A stretch of 64,000 nucleotides of DNA from Tenebrio molitor (taxonomy: Eukaryota; Arthropoda; Insecta; Coleoptera; Tenebrionidae): NCBI RefSeq assembly GCF_963966145.1, contig NC_091051.1, positions 22,134,001-22,198,000 on the forward strand. The letters run 5' to 3'. The notes beneath the pieces were generated by a model. The model saw nothing but the letters and a program-made list of their open reading frames with translations, ran no database searches and was not told the origin of the DNA. Shown here in pieces: positions 1 to 12,055 of this stretch. The position numbers were made by a program, and so were the translations under genes. How positions within the stretch are numbered: position 1 is the first letter of the stretch; every line of letters begins with the position of its first letter.

Positions 1-1552
1 ATTTTTGAAAATTGGAAGCAACCAATCGCTTATGTTTATGTCAATACAACCTGCAATTCAAATGAATTAAAAAAACTTATTTTTGATGCTGTAGGGGAAT
101 TACGCAAAATAAACTTTAAAGTGCGAGCTTTTATCTCCGACGTGGGATCCAATTTCGTAAAATTTTCTAATATTTTAAATATTTCGCCAGAGCATCCTTT
201 TTTCTATGCCGATTCAGATTTGCAAGATGAAAATAATTTTTTTTACATATTTGATCCTTGCCATTTGCTGAAAGCTCTCGGAAATAATTTTTTAAAATAC
301 ATTTTTTTGCTTGAAAATGGAGAAGCGATTGACAGAAGCTATTTAATCCAATTTTGTGAACGCGATTTTAAACGCAGTTTGCGATTTGCCCCTAAATTGA
401 CGAGAACCCATATTTGTCCGGGACCATTTGATAAATTAAATGTTCAATTGGCAGCTCAATTATTTAGCCACTCAGTTGCTGCTGGCATGGAGGCTGAAAT
501 GGCACTCAATATTTTACCACAATCAGCTAAAGCCACAATAGAATTTATTTCTAATATTAATAATTTGTTTGACATACTAAATTCAACAGGACACATAGTT
601 AATGAAATGTCATACAAAGCAATTTTCTCAGGTACTGGAAAGCAAATGGAACTTATTGAAAATATGTTACACTTCTTTGACTTAGTTACAGTACATGCAT
701 CTGGGGCTGATGTCACTAAAAGAATAAAATCATTATGGTGCTGGAAAATAACAATTAACAGCTTAGTATCTATTCACAATAAAAAAAAAACCTTTAATAA
801 CCAGACGGTTCAATCAAGACATCATTGAAAATTTCTTTGGGGCTATTCGCAAACAAAGTGGTAATTGTTATAATCCAACACCCATACAATTTAAAAGAGC
901 CTTTAAAAAAATTTTTTGTTTAAGATATTTTCAGCATAATCCTGCTGGTAATTGTGCTGCTGATTTGGCCTCTGTATTGAGTGCCATTGAAGGTTTCTCC
1001 AATATAGATGAATCTCGTCAATTAGTCAATATAATAAAATTTCACAAACCATTATACCAGCCTGTGGCAATTGATTCAACAGAATACCGAAATTGGGACA
1101 TATCGATGCAGAATATTTTACGATATATTTGTGGCTACTTAATAGGTAAATGTTTGCATAAACATAATTGCGCTGTTTGTTTTGAGTATGCCACTGCTTG
1201 CGGAAACTTATCGCAGGACACTCTTTTTTGTTATTTTAAAGCTTATGATGATGACATACCTTTTGGCCAGTTGAAAATGTCACATGAATCTTTTGCTCAT
1301 TACGTGGCACAACTTGAGAACATATTCATCACCAAATTTCCAAATATTGCAATACTTGCCCAGCCCGGGTTAAATATGAAAAATGATATGATCCATCTAG
1401 AATTCCAACATCCTTGTCAACATTTTTCAAAAGATTATCTTGTGTCATTGTATGTAAGATTACGTATCTTTCATACATTAAAACGTCATAATAGGGAACA
1501 AAAAAGTTTGCCTAAAAAAGAAAGGAGAACAATTATATTTACACACTTATAA
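1..1552 (+). pseudogene. P-superfamily (THAP9-like) transposase, C-terminal part, cut by window start
   Basis: The reading frame is open from base 1 and shows the RNase H-like catalytic part of a P-type transposase: an acidic SDVGSN motif near 140 and FDPCHLLKALGNNF near 260, which corresponds to the YDVPHLTKSVRNNL segment of the copy at 16837. A run of ten A's at 781-790 shifts the frame. The next frame continues with the conserved DIIENFFGAIR motif (glutamate near 828) and runs to a stop at 1550-1552. The THAP domain and promoter lie outside the window. The sequence differs greatly from the A and B copies, so it is another P subfamily. One frameshift makes it a probable pseudogene, although slippage or assembly error in the A-run is possible. 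Confidence 0.8.
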
Positions 1553-1674
1553 TTGTATCACTTGTGAAGTTAATTTGCATAAGATTGAGATTTTTGGTTT
1601 GTCACTGAGAAGTTTTAGATTTAAGTTAAGAGATATTTTTTGTAGAACTTTGCTTTACATACCATGTATATATG

Positions 1675-2029
1675 CCGTTCACGATTATTTTAAACACGCA
1701 GGAGGCCGCGATATTTTTTTGTTAGATTGGCGTCAGGTCCTGTCATATGACGTTTCGTTTTTAAATATTCGCATTGTTGTCAATTCCGTCATTAATTTAG
1801 TTAATAAGAATTTACCCAGAACTGCCCTACAAATATGTATGTTTCATTTCAGTTACAATTTTACGATTATTGTTCCTAATGCGTTCAATTATTTAAAAAA
1901 TGTAACAACTTGGGAGCAGTGTTCGGTTGAATTATAACCTAAAATAGATTTATTAAGACAAATCACAATACTGCCAACTAAAATGTCAGATTTTCATAGA
2001 TAGTCCGAATTTGAAATAATCGTGAATGG
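1675..2029. repeat. MITE with CCGTTCACGATTATTT ends
   Basis: The two ends are inverted copies of CCGTTCACGATTATTT. The same 355-bp sequence recurs at 28487-29654, interrupted there by another element. It lies just downstream of the P transposase fragment. A target duplication is not clear. The spacing ORF at 1575-1937 is not conserved and is not called. Confidence 0.75.
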
Positions 2030-2153
2030 TTTATAATTCTATGTCCATGTCAATGATTTACTCATTTTCCTTATTAATTGTATTAGTTAATTTCAATGAT
2101 CTTTGGTTAATTTATAATTAAGTTATTCTCTTTTATACTAATTGATGTAGAAG

Positions 2154-2547
2154 GGGTCCCGGTAATCTTGTAGTTTACGTCGCCCAAACTGTGCATCGCT
2201 TCGCGCACCATGCTAAATGTGTACATCGTTGCCAGACTTATTTATTTGTATCGAATAAGAGAAAATTCACAATTAAGATCACGTGACGGTGATTTTAATT
2301 ATACAATTACAGTCTATCCAGAAGCCCCCCTACCACCCATTGTTTCGAAACAAAGTTAAAAAAAGCACCAAACACAAACTAAACCAGGGAAACAGATCAA
2401 TTAACAAACGTATTGGAGTCGTACACATCCAACTAAAAGACGCGCTCAATTCTAATTATCATCTGGCAACAATGCAGAGTCTATGGGGCTGCGCGTATGA
2501 GATGCGCAGTTTGGGCGACGTAAACTACAAGATTACCAGGAACGGTT
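2154..2547. repeat. MITE, ~390 bp
   Basis: Inverted ends of about 40 bp share GGTAATCTTGTAGTTTACG and continue through CGCCCAAACTG. The interior is non-coding. Confidence 0.75.
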
Positions 2548-2896
2548 ATAAAATAATATTCCCTAATTTCAAAAATCGAAGTGTGATTCTGCGCACTTGA
2601 TATGACGGAAAAATAAATAGCAACTTGTATCACTTTTCACTTTCCAGTTATTTACAAAAAAAAATGTGGTGGAAAGTAAAAAAAAAGTGCTTAAGCCATT
2701 ATTAATTATTACGGAATCGATATATTTTTTTAAATGATGCATCGATTCATCGAATCGGTCATTAATCGAAATTAATCGATTCATTGAATCGATCTTTTTA
2801 TACAAATTTGCCCATTACTAGATAGCTACAACCAGATAACACGTCACGTAAAAACCACGTAATAATTACTATAATTTTATTCACATAATAGGTTAA

Positions 2897-3058
2897 GGGC
2901 CAGTTTATAGAAAGAGAATTAAATATTCAATTTGATTTAAATTTCAATGTATGATTAACCCATAAATCTGAAACTTCGATTGGTTCAATCTGATCATGAG
3001 TTCAGTTAATCTCGCATTTGATTACGATTACCTTAATTTCGCTTCAATAAACTGGCCC
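2897..3058. repeat. Harbinger-like MITE
   Basis: A 162-bp element starts GGGCCAGTTTAT and ends in its inverted copy. It is flanked by TAA on the left and TAG on the right, a degraded 3-bp duplication of the PIF/Harbinger type. Confidence 0.6.
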
Positions 3059-4064
3059 TAGGCTAGGTAAACTAAACTAAATCGAGAAACGATAGTTGAG
3101 AGTGGTTTTGGCCCAGATGCTGGGTTTTAAACAATGTAATAAAAATGTAGTGCTTTTTAACCATTTTATTACTTTTTTTGTTTTTTAAAATCGGACAATA
3201 AATAACGGAGCTACGGTTTGCAGCGCTTTTTAGAAAACTACCTGTAAATGATTTCTGGCTTAATTAAGATAAATTCTAACCGCATTATTAATTCTGCCTA
3301 ATCGGACTAAAATGCCCTTTATTAAACGTCTATTTTACTTTTTAATTTCCTGACCTGAACATGTCTAAAATGACCAAAAATTTGATTTTATATGTTTATT
3401 CCCACGATTTTTTCCCAATATTCGAAATCTGGGAAGTTGTTGTCTAAAAGTGGTTGAAGCGAATTACATCTGTGTTTTACACAGCAACAACAACAATGTT
3501 CACTTGTTCAAGCATTTATTAGATATAAATACAATTATTTAAGATTAGAAGTTATCTCTGAGGTTAGGTTAGAAATGTTAGAATTGAACTTGCACACCAC
3601 ACGCAATTACTTGCGAGTGATAGTGGACCACTCGCAACGTTCCGTTCGCAGATTTTGGTGTACGCAAACGGAAATATAGTTCGAGAATACCAATTCTGGC
3701 AAATCACTCGCATTTGACCACTTTGCGCATACGAATAGCCTTCGCATTTATTCGAGAATCGCAGCCCAGATTGTTTTATTATTGCTCATCAGGTTTCATT
3801 TATTTATTAGTTCTTATTATTTTTTTGTAATATCAAGTTGTTAAAGGTGGCTTTCCGGACTGTTTGTCACCATGTAAACAACCTCATAACGGCCGGAGTC
3901 CGTTAAGGGTGTCCGTTATAAGCAGGAGCGGCCGTTATGAATGACTAAATAACTATAGCAACGTAGATCTAAACTTTATTTTTCAACTTTTTTACAATTG
4001 CTACAGTAATTAATGTTTAATGTTATGGGACACACCTTGAATTAATCGAAATCCGTATGCCACT
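3059..4064. other. Gene-free stretch
   Basis: No coding potential was recognised. Around 3590-3770 there are repeated CGCA/TGCG-rich words (ACTCGCA, TTCGCA) on both strands, which suggests an old hairpin element too degraded to define. Confidence 0.4.
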
Positions 4065-4435
4065 AGCAGATGTAGACGAGATCGAAGATGATGCTTCAAA
4101 CTTTTAAAACCACAACACAAGCGCGATTTTGCAGGGAATAACGATGACCTCACTTGCTCTCCGGACATCGGGAATATCTTGATCGCGATTTTTTATTGAT
4201 TTCAGTCGTTTATTTTCAACGGAAAGTTGTGTTGAACAAATCTGACAAACAGCAGTAAATGTAGACAAGATCGAAGATGATGCTTCACAATTTTAACACT
4301 AACACAAGTGCGATTTTGCAGGCAATAACGATGACCTCACTTCCGGGCATCGGGCATATCTTGATTGCGATTTTTTATTGATTTCATTCATTTATTTTCA
4401 ACGGAAAGTTAAGCGTTGAACAAATCTGACAAACA
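4065..4435. repeat. Tandem duplication, two ~186-bp units
   Basis: Unit 1 (4065-4250) and unit 2 (4251-4435) are direct copies. Both run from AGCAG...GTAGAC through GATCGAAGATGATGCTTCA to CAAATCTGACAAAC. They differ by scattered substitutions and small indels, so this is an older local duplication. Confidence 0.8.
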
Positions 4436-4590
4436 ACATTGAAACAATTTTTTTTCACAAACAACGGTCGACATGACGACGTCCTCCGCACACTTATTTA
4501 TTAATCATTCGGTTTTTTCGATGGCGTTGAAAAAAATGTATTTCAAAAAGATAATTGTGAACGAATCGTAGAGATATTACAAAAACTATT

Positions 4591-4850
4591 GTACAATACA
4601 CGTCCGTTAGGGCCTTTACAGCCTCGCCAGTATTATTCGACTCGCTCTGCGAGCTCGTCTCACAAAATGTCTGGCTCGGCAGTAAAGGCTATCCTAACGG
4701 ACTTCTACTGTAAAATACTAGTACAATACACGTCCGTTAGGGGCTTTACAGCCTCGCCAGTATTATTCGACTAGCTCTGCGAGCTCGTCTCACAAAATGT
4801 CTGGCTCGGCAGTAAAGGCTATCCTAACGGACTTCTACTGTAAAATACTA
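4591..4850. repeat. Tandem dimer of a 130-bp self-palindromic unit
   Basis: Two 130-bp units (4591-4720 and 4721-4850) are nearly identical; I see only two substitutions. Each unit has inverted ends (GTCCGTTAGG / CCTAACGGAC) and a centre with GCTCTGCGAGCTCG. This looks like a MITE that became a head-to-tail dimer. Confidence 0.85.
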
Positions 4851-5325
4851 TTACGTAAGCATGCCCAGAACAGAATTCACACGAACCCCCGATAAATTTG
4901 AGTAATTTGACACTTAACCTAAAAATTACAATTCTCACAAAATTTTACACTAGACAGCGTTGGCGATAGTAATTAGCCAGGAAAATGCGACGTTGGTGGT
5001 TTTTGGAGTTTTGAATGGACTTCACAGTGTGGAACAAAATGATTTTCATCTATAGTAGTTTGCTTTGGAATTTTTGCACATGTAAATATTCCTGCACCGC
5101 GCTACTTTTTTTTTTGAAGTGCCGAACTATTAGTCATCAATCGAATTGACAATTGTTACAATTTACAAAATTGAATTAACAAACGTTGGTGGCCACTTTT
5201 AACACTAGCTGTGACTTGCTTTTTTTAGCTCCTTTTTAATTTCAATCTCAACTTTGCATTCATATCATCCCTGGCCATAGGGATTTAACATGAAAAATTG
5301 TTTTTGCATGATTTCTGGTATAGTC

Positions 5326-5815
5326 CGTACGCTGATAGATTGCACTTTTTTAAATTCTAGTTCCAAAACATAACGCAGTGAAAAATACTAACAAGAAAGA
5401 TGGTGATAGCGACTGGATATGGAAAAGAGTTAACAAAATGTAAATGATAAATCATGATTTTATTAATTTGAATAGTAACACGAATATAGGTAATAAAACG
5501 AAACTAATGATTGCAGTGAAACATTGTTGAAAGTTTCCAAACTTTTCATCCACACAATTGCTTGTAATTTTAAAATAACTTCGAGGAGTAAACCAACACA
5601 AAGCAATGGGAATACGGTTTGGCGGTCAATTGTTGTTTCAGAATGCGCAAATCTACTGCGCATATTTTCCATCTCTTATAAATGTAAAGGTCTATTGTTT
5701 CACGTTATTTAGAAAACCGTTGTATAAAAAAAAAAAAATAGCCTTGCAGATTCCCGCCACACTTGTCTCTGTGGCTGCTTTCTGTCAAAAAACGTGCAAT
5801 CTATCAGGGTATGGA
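5326..5815. repeat. Inverted-repeat element, ~490 bp
   Basis: The ends share CTGATAGATTGCAC in inverted orientation, within slightly longer imperfect arms. The interior is AT-rich and non-coding. Confidence 0.6.
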
Positions 5816-5869
5816 GTATACCTACGAGGGATGTATGATAAGATTGATACGTAACCGTGTTAGGCAAGA

Positions 5870-6400
5870 AGCAAAAATTAAAAAAAAAATCGATTTATTA
5901 TTCAACATAACTACTTTTTGGCTCGATACACTTGGCTCAACAACTTTCTAACTTTTTCAAGCCTTCCAAAAATAAGATTTGTCAAACTGCGAAATAGGCT
6001 TCAGTTTCGGTAATGACCTCCTCATCCGATGCGAATCTTTTTCCACCAAGCCATTTTTTTCATGTTTGGAAACAGGAAGAAGCCACGGGGGCTAAATCTG
6101 GAGAATACGGTGGATGTGGCAGCAATTCCCAGCCCAATTACACTAATTTCGCTGAGACAACGAGGGATCGGTGTGCCGGCGCATTGGCTTGGTGGAACAG
6201 TACTTTCTTTTTCGTCAAGTGGGGCCGTTTTTCCTCAATACATCGTCAAATCTGCCCAATAATTAAGCATAATACTGCCCTGTGATCGTTCTTCCTTTTT
6301 CCAAATTCCAAAAGAAATTCTACTTTCTACGTCTACCTACAACATCAAAAGCTTCCTGATGGCATTGCAGTTTGTACGGATGATAATTACAGCTGTCAAT
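5870..6400 (-). pseudogene. Mariner-type transposase relic, C-terminal part
   Basis: Minus-strand frames, broken by stops and shifts, show the C-terminal block of a mariner transposase. A GRTITGQYY segment lies near 6285, a PHPPYSPDLAP-like block (degraded) near 6100, and a basic tail follows. The N-terminal helix-turn-helix is not visible. Decayed, not functional. Confidence 0.65.
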
Positions 6401-6504
6401 ATGACATTAAACAAATATATTTCCTAGCAACTCGTATATTTTTTTAAATATGGTAATTTTAAATGTGCCTATGGCCAGGTTTGGTGGTTGATACCCGGTA
6501 TGTA

Positions 6505-6752
6505 TGTTAAGGAAGGATTAAAAATCTTAGGCTTCACTCAACACTTTATTCTGCTTTTTTGAACAGGAGGTGTTACTAACAATAGTTCACATTGGTACTC
6601 GCAGGAATAATAATATCGTTCTTTCCCGATTTTTTGCGCGGTGTCCCGATCGACGCTCGGGCTGGGCCGTCGGTAGTCCTCGGATGTTAGGACGGGGAAG
6701 GTCGGTCAGCCCACTACGACGCGTGTCGGGGCGAAGTGAGGGGATGCTAACA
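6505..6752 (-). mobile_element. Solo LTR of an LTR retrotransposon
   Basis: Read on the minus strand, this 248-bp sequence begins TGTTAGC and ends CTTAACA (TG...CA). It has an AATAAA signal near its 3' end and is flanked by a perfect 4-bp duplication TGTA (6501-6504 and 6753-6756). There is no internal region, so it is a recombination product of a full element. It is notably GC-richer than its surroundings. Confidence 0.8.
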
Positions 6753-6758
6753 TGTATA

Positions 6759-6948
6759 CGGTGTGATCAAGAATGACTGAGTCTGTTGGTAACAATGAAC
6801 TTTGGCAAATTTGAAATTTACCATCAAAATGTTTTTATTGTCGTCTCAAGTTAAAAATCCAGTCAGTGCCAATTACGAGACAAAAAACATCAGTACTTTT
6901 CAATTGATTCATTGCCAACAGGCTCAGTCATTGTTGATGATCACGCTG
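6759..6948. repeat. TA-flanked MITE, GTGATCA family
   Basis: A 190-bp element has inverted ends containing GTGATCA, AATGACTGAG and CTGTTGG, and is flanked by TA. It directly abuts the solo LTR. The ends resemble the elements at 63079 and 63775. Confidence 0.7.
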
Positions 6949-7723
6949 TAGTATTTTGAGGTTAGGCTTTCTTTTTTTGTACAGCAGCATTTCGTATTTT
7001 TACAAGGGTAATGCAAAGATGAAAATCATTTTATTCCACACTGTATATAATTTTTAAATTTATTGGTGCAAGACTACATTAGAGGTTATGTTTCTGAGAT
7101 CTGGCGGCAAAATTTCAATTTCCAAGCTCGGAAACTTATGGAAACATATATACCTACAGGTGCGTCCTAAAAAACGCCGCAAGCCATATCTCCGTTATTT
7201 ACGGCTCAATTTAAATAAAACAAATCTGAAGTAAATCACTTTTTCGTGCCGCCTGCCGGAATTTGGTAAATTACAGAAACACATGCATTGCCGGCCTAGT
7301 CCGGCTAAAAGTAGGGATTTTGAGTTGTCATCGGTTTCGGTTGGCATTTGTTATCAGAATTCTATCAAACGTCAATGTTTGTTCTGTGGATGGCTCGTTA
7401 AAAATGTTTTTCTATTTATAACCACGTACAAACTACAAAGAAGCAATATTTAACTAAAATTAATTAATTAAAATTACGTTTCGAGCCACTTCTTGAATAT
7501 GGGCTGGTGTATTTATTACAACAAATGTTTCAGGAAAATATCAAAAACAAAACAAATTAATTAAATTTAATAAATGTCAGGAAACAAGAGCGATGTTGAT
7601 TTTAAAGTTTAAATGTTTAAATGTAAGTGTTGCCAACACAAAAAAAGTTCGTAATACCAATTATTAAAACAAGTGCTTTAACTTCCATTTAACAAAAATC
7701 CGCAGAAGTCGGCTCGAAAAATT

Positions 7724-7846
7724 TTGTGTATCACACGTCCAGAAACTGTTTTGCGAGCATTCGTACTTACAATACTCGTCTATCGACTCGTATTGCAAAC
7801 CGTACTCATGCTCGCAAACGTGCAGTTTCTGGCCTTGTGATACAAA
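7724..7846. repeat. Hairpin element with GC-rich centre
   Basis: Long imperfect arms (TGTATCACA...CCAGAAACTG and its inverse) meet at a short centre, AATACTCGTCTATCGACTCG. It belongs to a structural class repeated in this window: AT-rich flanks with a perfect central stem. Confidence 0.6.
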
Positions 7847-8956
7847 TAACTATAAAAACACTATAAGAACAATGTGAGCAAAACATAGGGGTTTTTTTTC
7901 AAAAAGTTATTCAAGGTCAGATGATAGTCAACTTTGTTTTTTCAAATAGCTTGGTATATTTTTTATTCCGATTTTGAAAGATTATTTTTCTGAATCCAAT
8001 GCCACATGTTATAATTGAAATTTTTTAATAAACAATCGTCAAAACGTTATCATGTTGGTATGAGCCAAACAGTGATTTTCATGATAATACGATTAGTCAC
8101 ACTGAGTGTCAACATTTTTTTAATCTAACTGAGCCTGCGCCCTGACGAGGGAGACTTTATTTCAAATTCGAAAAATATTTCCGCTGATTTCTCATTAAAT
8201 TTGTTTTGAAAATGAATTCGCGGAAAACACGTCCGGGAAGTGAAATGAGCATAACCTTAACTATGATTTGGTGTCAAATTGACATGTGGTCCATATGTGC
8301 ACATTTTGGGGTGGTACAGAGTGGTTTTTTACTTACTTTTCACATTGACAATTGTTTATTAAAAAAAATTCACTATAGAATGCATTTAATACATAGTAAC
8401 CGCGAAAATAAATAAATAAAATAGCTTTATTGGAAATTTTTCCTTCGAAAAAAATCAGGTTTACTTATTTTATCTAAGAAACAACAGAAGAATATTTCAA
8501 AAGTATAAATTTATTGCACAAACAGGAATAAATAATCATCAAGTGAACATTTTGGTTGTGGAAAGTTACAAGGTTATGTTTACAAAGGTAAATTTCCGAA
8601 ATATCAGCTTCTAATTTTTTCTCAAAACTTACAATTTGAAAACCCTATTCAGCAATTTCTATTTGCAGAAACCACTTCAGTTCTTTGCACAAATGAAGAA
8701 TCATCCTTCGTGTATGATTGACATTAAAAATTACTTGTTTCAATGTCCTAATCGAAGTGAGTTTAGTGTATTATTTATTGTAGGTCGTTAATTTTCTAGA
8801 ATTTTTGTTGCTCTTGCAGGGTTTTTGTATATTATTCGTCTTTATTTTTGAATAATTATTTAACAGAATATTTGTCCATATTGATATACATACCTTTCAT
8901 GGATAAAATTTTAATACTTCGTCCACATTTGCATGGCGCCTGATCTAATATTATTA
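7847..8956. other. Gene-free stretch
   Basis: AT-rich sequence with no ORF or repeat that I can support. A 69-codon ORF at 8206 has no recognisable features. Confidence 0.4.
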
Positions 8957-9180
8957 TTTTCGTATCCCACCTCCACCCGGCGGCACGGCAATTTTGCCGG
9001 AGTACATACACTATTACGGATATTACTATCAAGTAATAGTGCAGTGCTTATCAACATAATTACCGGCGTCTCGCCTCCGCATTTTGACTTTGTTGTGTAT
9101 TATGTTCCGTGTCAATGTTAAGGAACTTCCTCACGATGTGACATGAGTATAATAATATACCTTTTTGAATTTCAACTACC
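8957..9180 (-). repeat. LINE 3'-terminal segment, direct repeat copy 1
   Basis: About 224 bp, near identical to 13150-13375 in the same orientation. It includes the end of the endonuclease frame (VVEIQKGILLYSCH) and the 3' UTR with a GCCGCCGGGTGGAGG stretch. Both copies end at the same position of the family sequence, which marks the LINE 3' terminus. Confidence 0.85.
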
Positions 9181-9500
9181 AATGTGTTATCTAAATCCAG
9201 AATTTTTAAATTTTTAAAAAGAGATTGCGGTACTATTCCCGTTGCTGAAATTACAAGTGGTAAAATGGAAATTTTTTCTAAACACCAAAGATTTCTCATA
9301 GCAACGGAGAGCTCTAAATATTTATTAATTTTTGTGTTATATGTCTGTGTTATATTATGTGAATTTGGAACAGCTATATCTAAAAGATATGCTTGCTTTT
9401 GTTGTTTATTTAAAATTATAATGTCTGGTCTGTTATGCTTAATATGAATGTCAGTTAAAATTGTTCTATCAAAATATAACTTGTAACTGTCATTTTCCAA
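9060..9500 (-). pseudogene. C-terminal restriction-like endonuclease domain of the LINE
   Basis: A 146-codon open stretch holds RPDIIILNK (PD of the nuclease motif at residues 25-26), then LLDIAVPNSHN (D41), a KINKYLEL helix and ISILPLVISATGIVP. This is the layout of the RLE domain that nicks the target in R2-like elements. It ends at a stop followed by the 3' UTR. It is separated from the RT by stops and inserted DNA, so it is not part of a working protein. Confidence 0.75.
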
Positions 9501-10192
9501 ACAACTTTCTGGTGTATAACTATAATGTGGTTGTGTTTAATAAATTGAATTTAACAGCTAAATTCATGTGTATAATTTTAGCGACTATATCGTCACGTTT
9601 TTTATATTCGCTTTGAGCCAAAACGGTGCAAGAAGAAATGATGTGTTCAATTGTTTCCCCTTCAATTCCGCAAATCCTACATTTATCAATTATCGATTGT
9701 AAACCGCATATGTGTTTTTTATAATTTCCTGTATTTATAACACGATCTTGTATTGCAAATATAAAACCCTCCGTCTCAGGGTGAATATTTGATTTCTTAA
9801 GCCATGCATGAGAGGCCTGAATATTAATTAATTTCTGGTTGTTCCAGTTCTTAAAAAGTATCTCCCATGTAAAGACTTCTGTTTTATATTTGCTATAGTG
9901 TCAGGTATATTTGGCTTAACAATATCTGAAATTATATTATCACTTAAATTTAAAGGTGTGTAGCCTTTATCGGCTGAAACCAAAGCATTAAAAAAGGTGT
10001 TATCACGAGCTCTATTGAGGAAATAATTTTTTAGTGAAGCAATTTGATTTTTTAGCAGTATTTCTAGATTTGAAAAACCCCTACCACCGTTTTCGCGTGG
10101 TAAATTAAATCTTTCAATAGCAGATTTACGATGGTGTTTACTAAATTTGGTAAAAAGAACTCTAGTTTTAATGTTTATGTTCTGTAAATTAG
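9501..10192 (-). pseudogene. LINE linker between RT and endonuclease, broken
   Basis: Minus-strand frames contain RKSAIERFNLPRENGGRGF near 10110 and ADKGYTPLNLSDN near 9970, conserved in this LINE group after the RT. They then break into several frames with stops, including the zinc-finger region around 9700. Confidence 0.65.
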
Positions 10193-10756
10193 TTTATGTT
10201 CGATTGTATTATAATTCATGATTTATGATATCGTTTAGTGTCCACAAACTATCTGTTTATGGACTAGTCCATAAAGATAGTAAAACGGCCACTTGTCAAT
10301 TTTGGGTATTACTTCAAAATAAACGTCAAAATTTTCCTAATTTTATTTAAATCAGGAATGAATAGAATTAATAGAAAACTTTGCAGTCAAGATTCTTTAG
10401 CTTTTGCCGCAATTTCACTTACTTTGCTCATTATTACAACTAGAAATAAAGACGATTTCAGTTCGTATTTCAAACGCAAACACTGTTCGTTTTCAAATAA
10501 ATAGTAATAAATAATTTCGTAACCACAGAAACAAAAACAGAACACTTCGAAATTATCGTAATTTTTAGAATCTATTAATTTTGTATCTAAAAGAAACTTA
10601 ACTTCACAATCGAACATAAAGCTTTGTATGTAATTCGTACATAATTAGGCTTTGTGAACTTGCCCTATTTATTAGCCTCGCTCGCAAGCTCGCTCTGCCA
10701 TAAACTATAGGGCTCGTCCACAAAGACCTATATTATGTACTTATTACATAAATAGC
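10193..10756. repeat. Inserted DNA splitting the LINE: two hairpin/MITE units
   Basis: The LINE protein stops at GVIKWSK (10757) and resumes at about 10195, so ~560 bp are foreign. One unit (about 10193-10620) has inverted ends TTTATGTTCGATTGT. A second (about 10637-10742) is a hairpin with GTACATAAT arms and the GC-rich centre GCCTCGCTCGCAAGCTCG. The order of insertion is unknown. Confidence 0.6.
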
Positions 10757-11757
10757 TATTTGGACCATTTTATAACACCGAAAGAATAGGTCAGTAATGG
10801 AACAGCATATGTATTAACTGCTTTAATTAAATTATTACCGTTTAATTTTGATTTTAAAATAGATTTAATTCTTAAGTAAAATTGCTTTTCTAAATTTTCT
10901 TTTATAATTGAATGTTGAATATGATTTGATTGATTAATACCTAAATATTTATAAAATTCTCCTTTATTTAAATTTTTAATGATTTCTCCTTCTTGAGTTA
11001 TATATTCTAAATGTTCGTAATGACCGCGACATATTGATTGCATTTTACACTTATCAATACCAAAACTCATCCCAATATCATTTGAGAAATTTTCAGTTAT
11101 TGTTAGTAAAGATAAAATGTGATTCTTTTTTGATGCATAAAGTTTTATGTCATCCATATAAAGAAGGTGATTTAATTTGGATAGTGTGGTATTATTAAGT
11201 CTAATATTGAAACCATATCCAGTGCTATTTAACAGATTTGTCAAAGGATTAATGGCTAGACAAAACCATAAAGGACTTAAAGAATCTCCTTGATAAATTC
11301 CCCGTTTAATTTGAATAGGCTCGGATTTTAATTTAGTATTGTTTATTGATATATTTAAAGTAGTTCTCCAAAATGTCATAACATGAGATAAAAAGTTAAT
11401 CAAATCCAAATTAATTTTATAAATTTTAAGAATTTTAATTAACCATGAATGTGGTACTGAATCATAGGCTTTTTTGTAGTCTATGAATGCGGTATAAATA
11501 TTTCTATTATTTTTTCTAGCTTGTTCCATTATTACCGTATCTATTATGAGTTGTTCTTTACAACCAAAACACTCTTTAACACAACCTTTTTGTTCTTCAT
11601 TAAGTATATTTAATTTTTGACAATGGTCGTAAATTATTACTTTAATGCAAGATGTCATAATTTTATAAATTGTAGGTAGACATGTGATTGGCCTATATTT
11701 TGATGGATTCTTAGTATCGGAATCTTTTGGTTTCAGATATGTTATACCATGGGCCAA
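10756..11757 (-). pseudogene. Reverse transcriptase domain of the LINE
   Basis: A 333-codon open stretch carries the RT blocks in order: NPSKYRPITCLPTIYKI (residues 17-33), FIDYKKAYDSVPHSW (91-105, first catalytic Asp at 93), IKRGIYQGDSLSPLWF (150-165) and YMDD (200-203). The catalytic aspartates are all present. Upstream, the frame is lost at a stop near 11863 and at the inverted duplication near 12030. Downstream it is cut by the 10193-10756 insertion. The RT domain itself is well preserved, so decay is not ancient. Confidence 0.85.
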
Positions 11758-12010
11758 AAACTCTGGAAATGTGTTAGGTTCCCTAATAAATCCGTTAAAG
11801 TGATCAAGTAAGCATTTATGAATACAAGTAAATTTTTTTAACCAAAAGTTATGAATTTGGTCACCTCAAGGGGATTTCCAATTATGTGAACTATTAATAT
11901 TTTTAACTAAAATTTCAAGGCTAATTTGAATATGATGTCGGTTATTACTATCTGGTATATCATTTTTTAAATGAGGAATCCATTCTGCCTGATTATTAAA
12001 TTGAACTTCA

Positions 12011-12055
12011 TTCTGGTCAAACATATGGTCAAATGGACCATATGTTTGACCAGAA
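12011..12055. repeat. Perfect 20-bp inverted duplication in the LINE
   Basis: 12011-12030 and 12036-12055 are exact inverse complements with a 5-nt spacer (AAATG). One arm appears to be extra sequence, because it throws the LINE protein out of frame immediately after FWSNIWS. Confidence 0.85.

Noticed and set aside
2283..2600. A 105-residue protein
   Set aside because: It runs through the inner part and arm of a MITE, so the frame is incidental.
4065..4850. A CRISPR array
   Set aside because: Two tandem duplications of long units without short repeats or unique spacers, in eukaryotic DNA.
6570..6776. A 68-residue GC-rich ORF
   Set aside because: It lies almost wholly within a solo LTR on the opposite strand.
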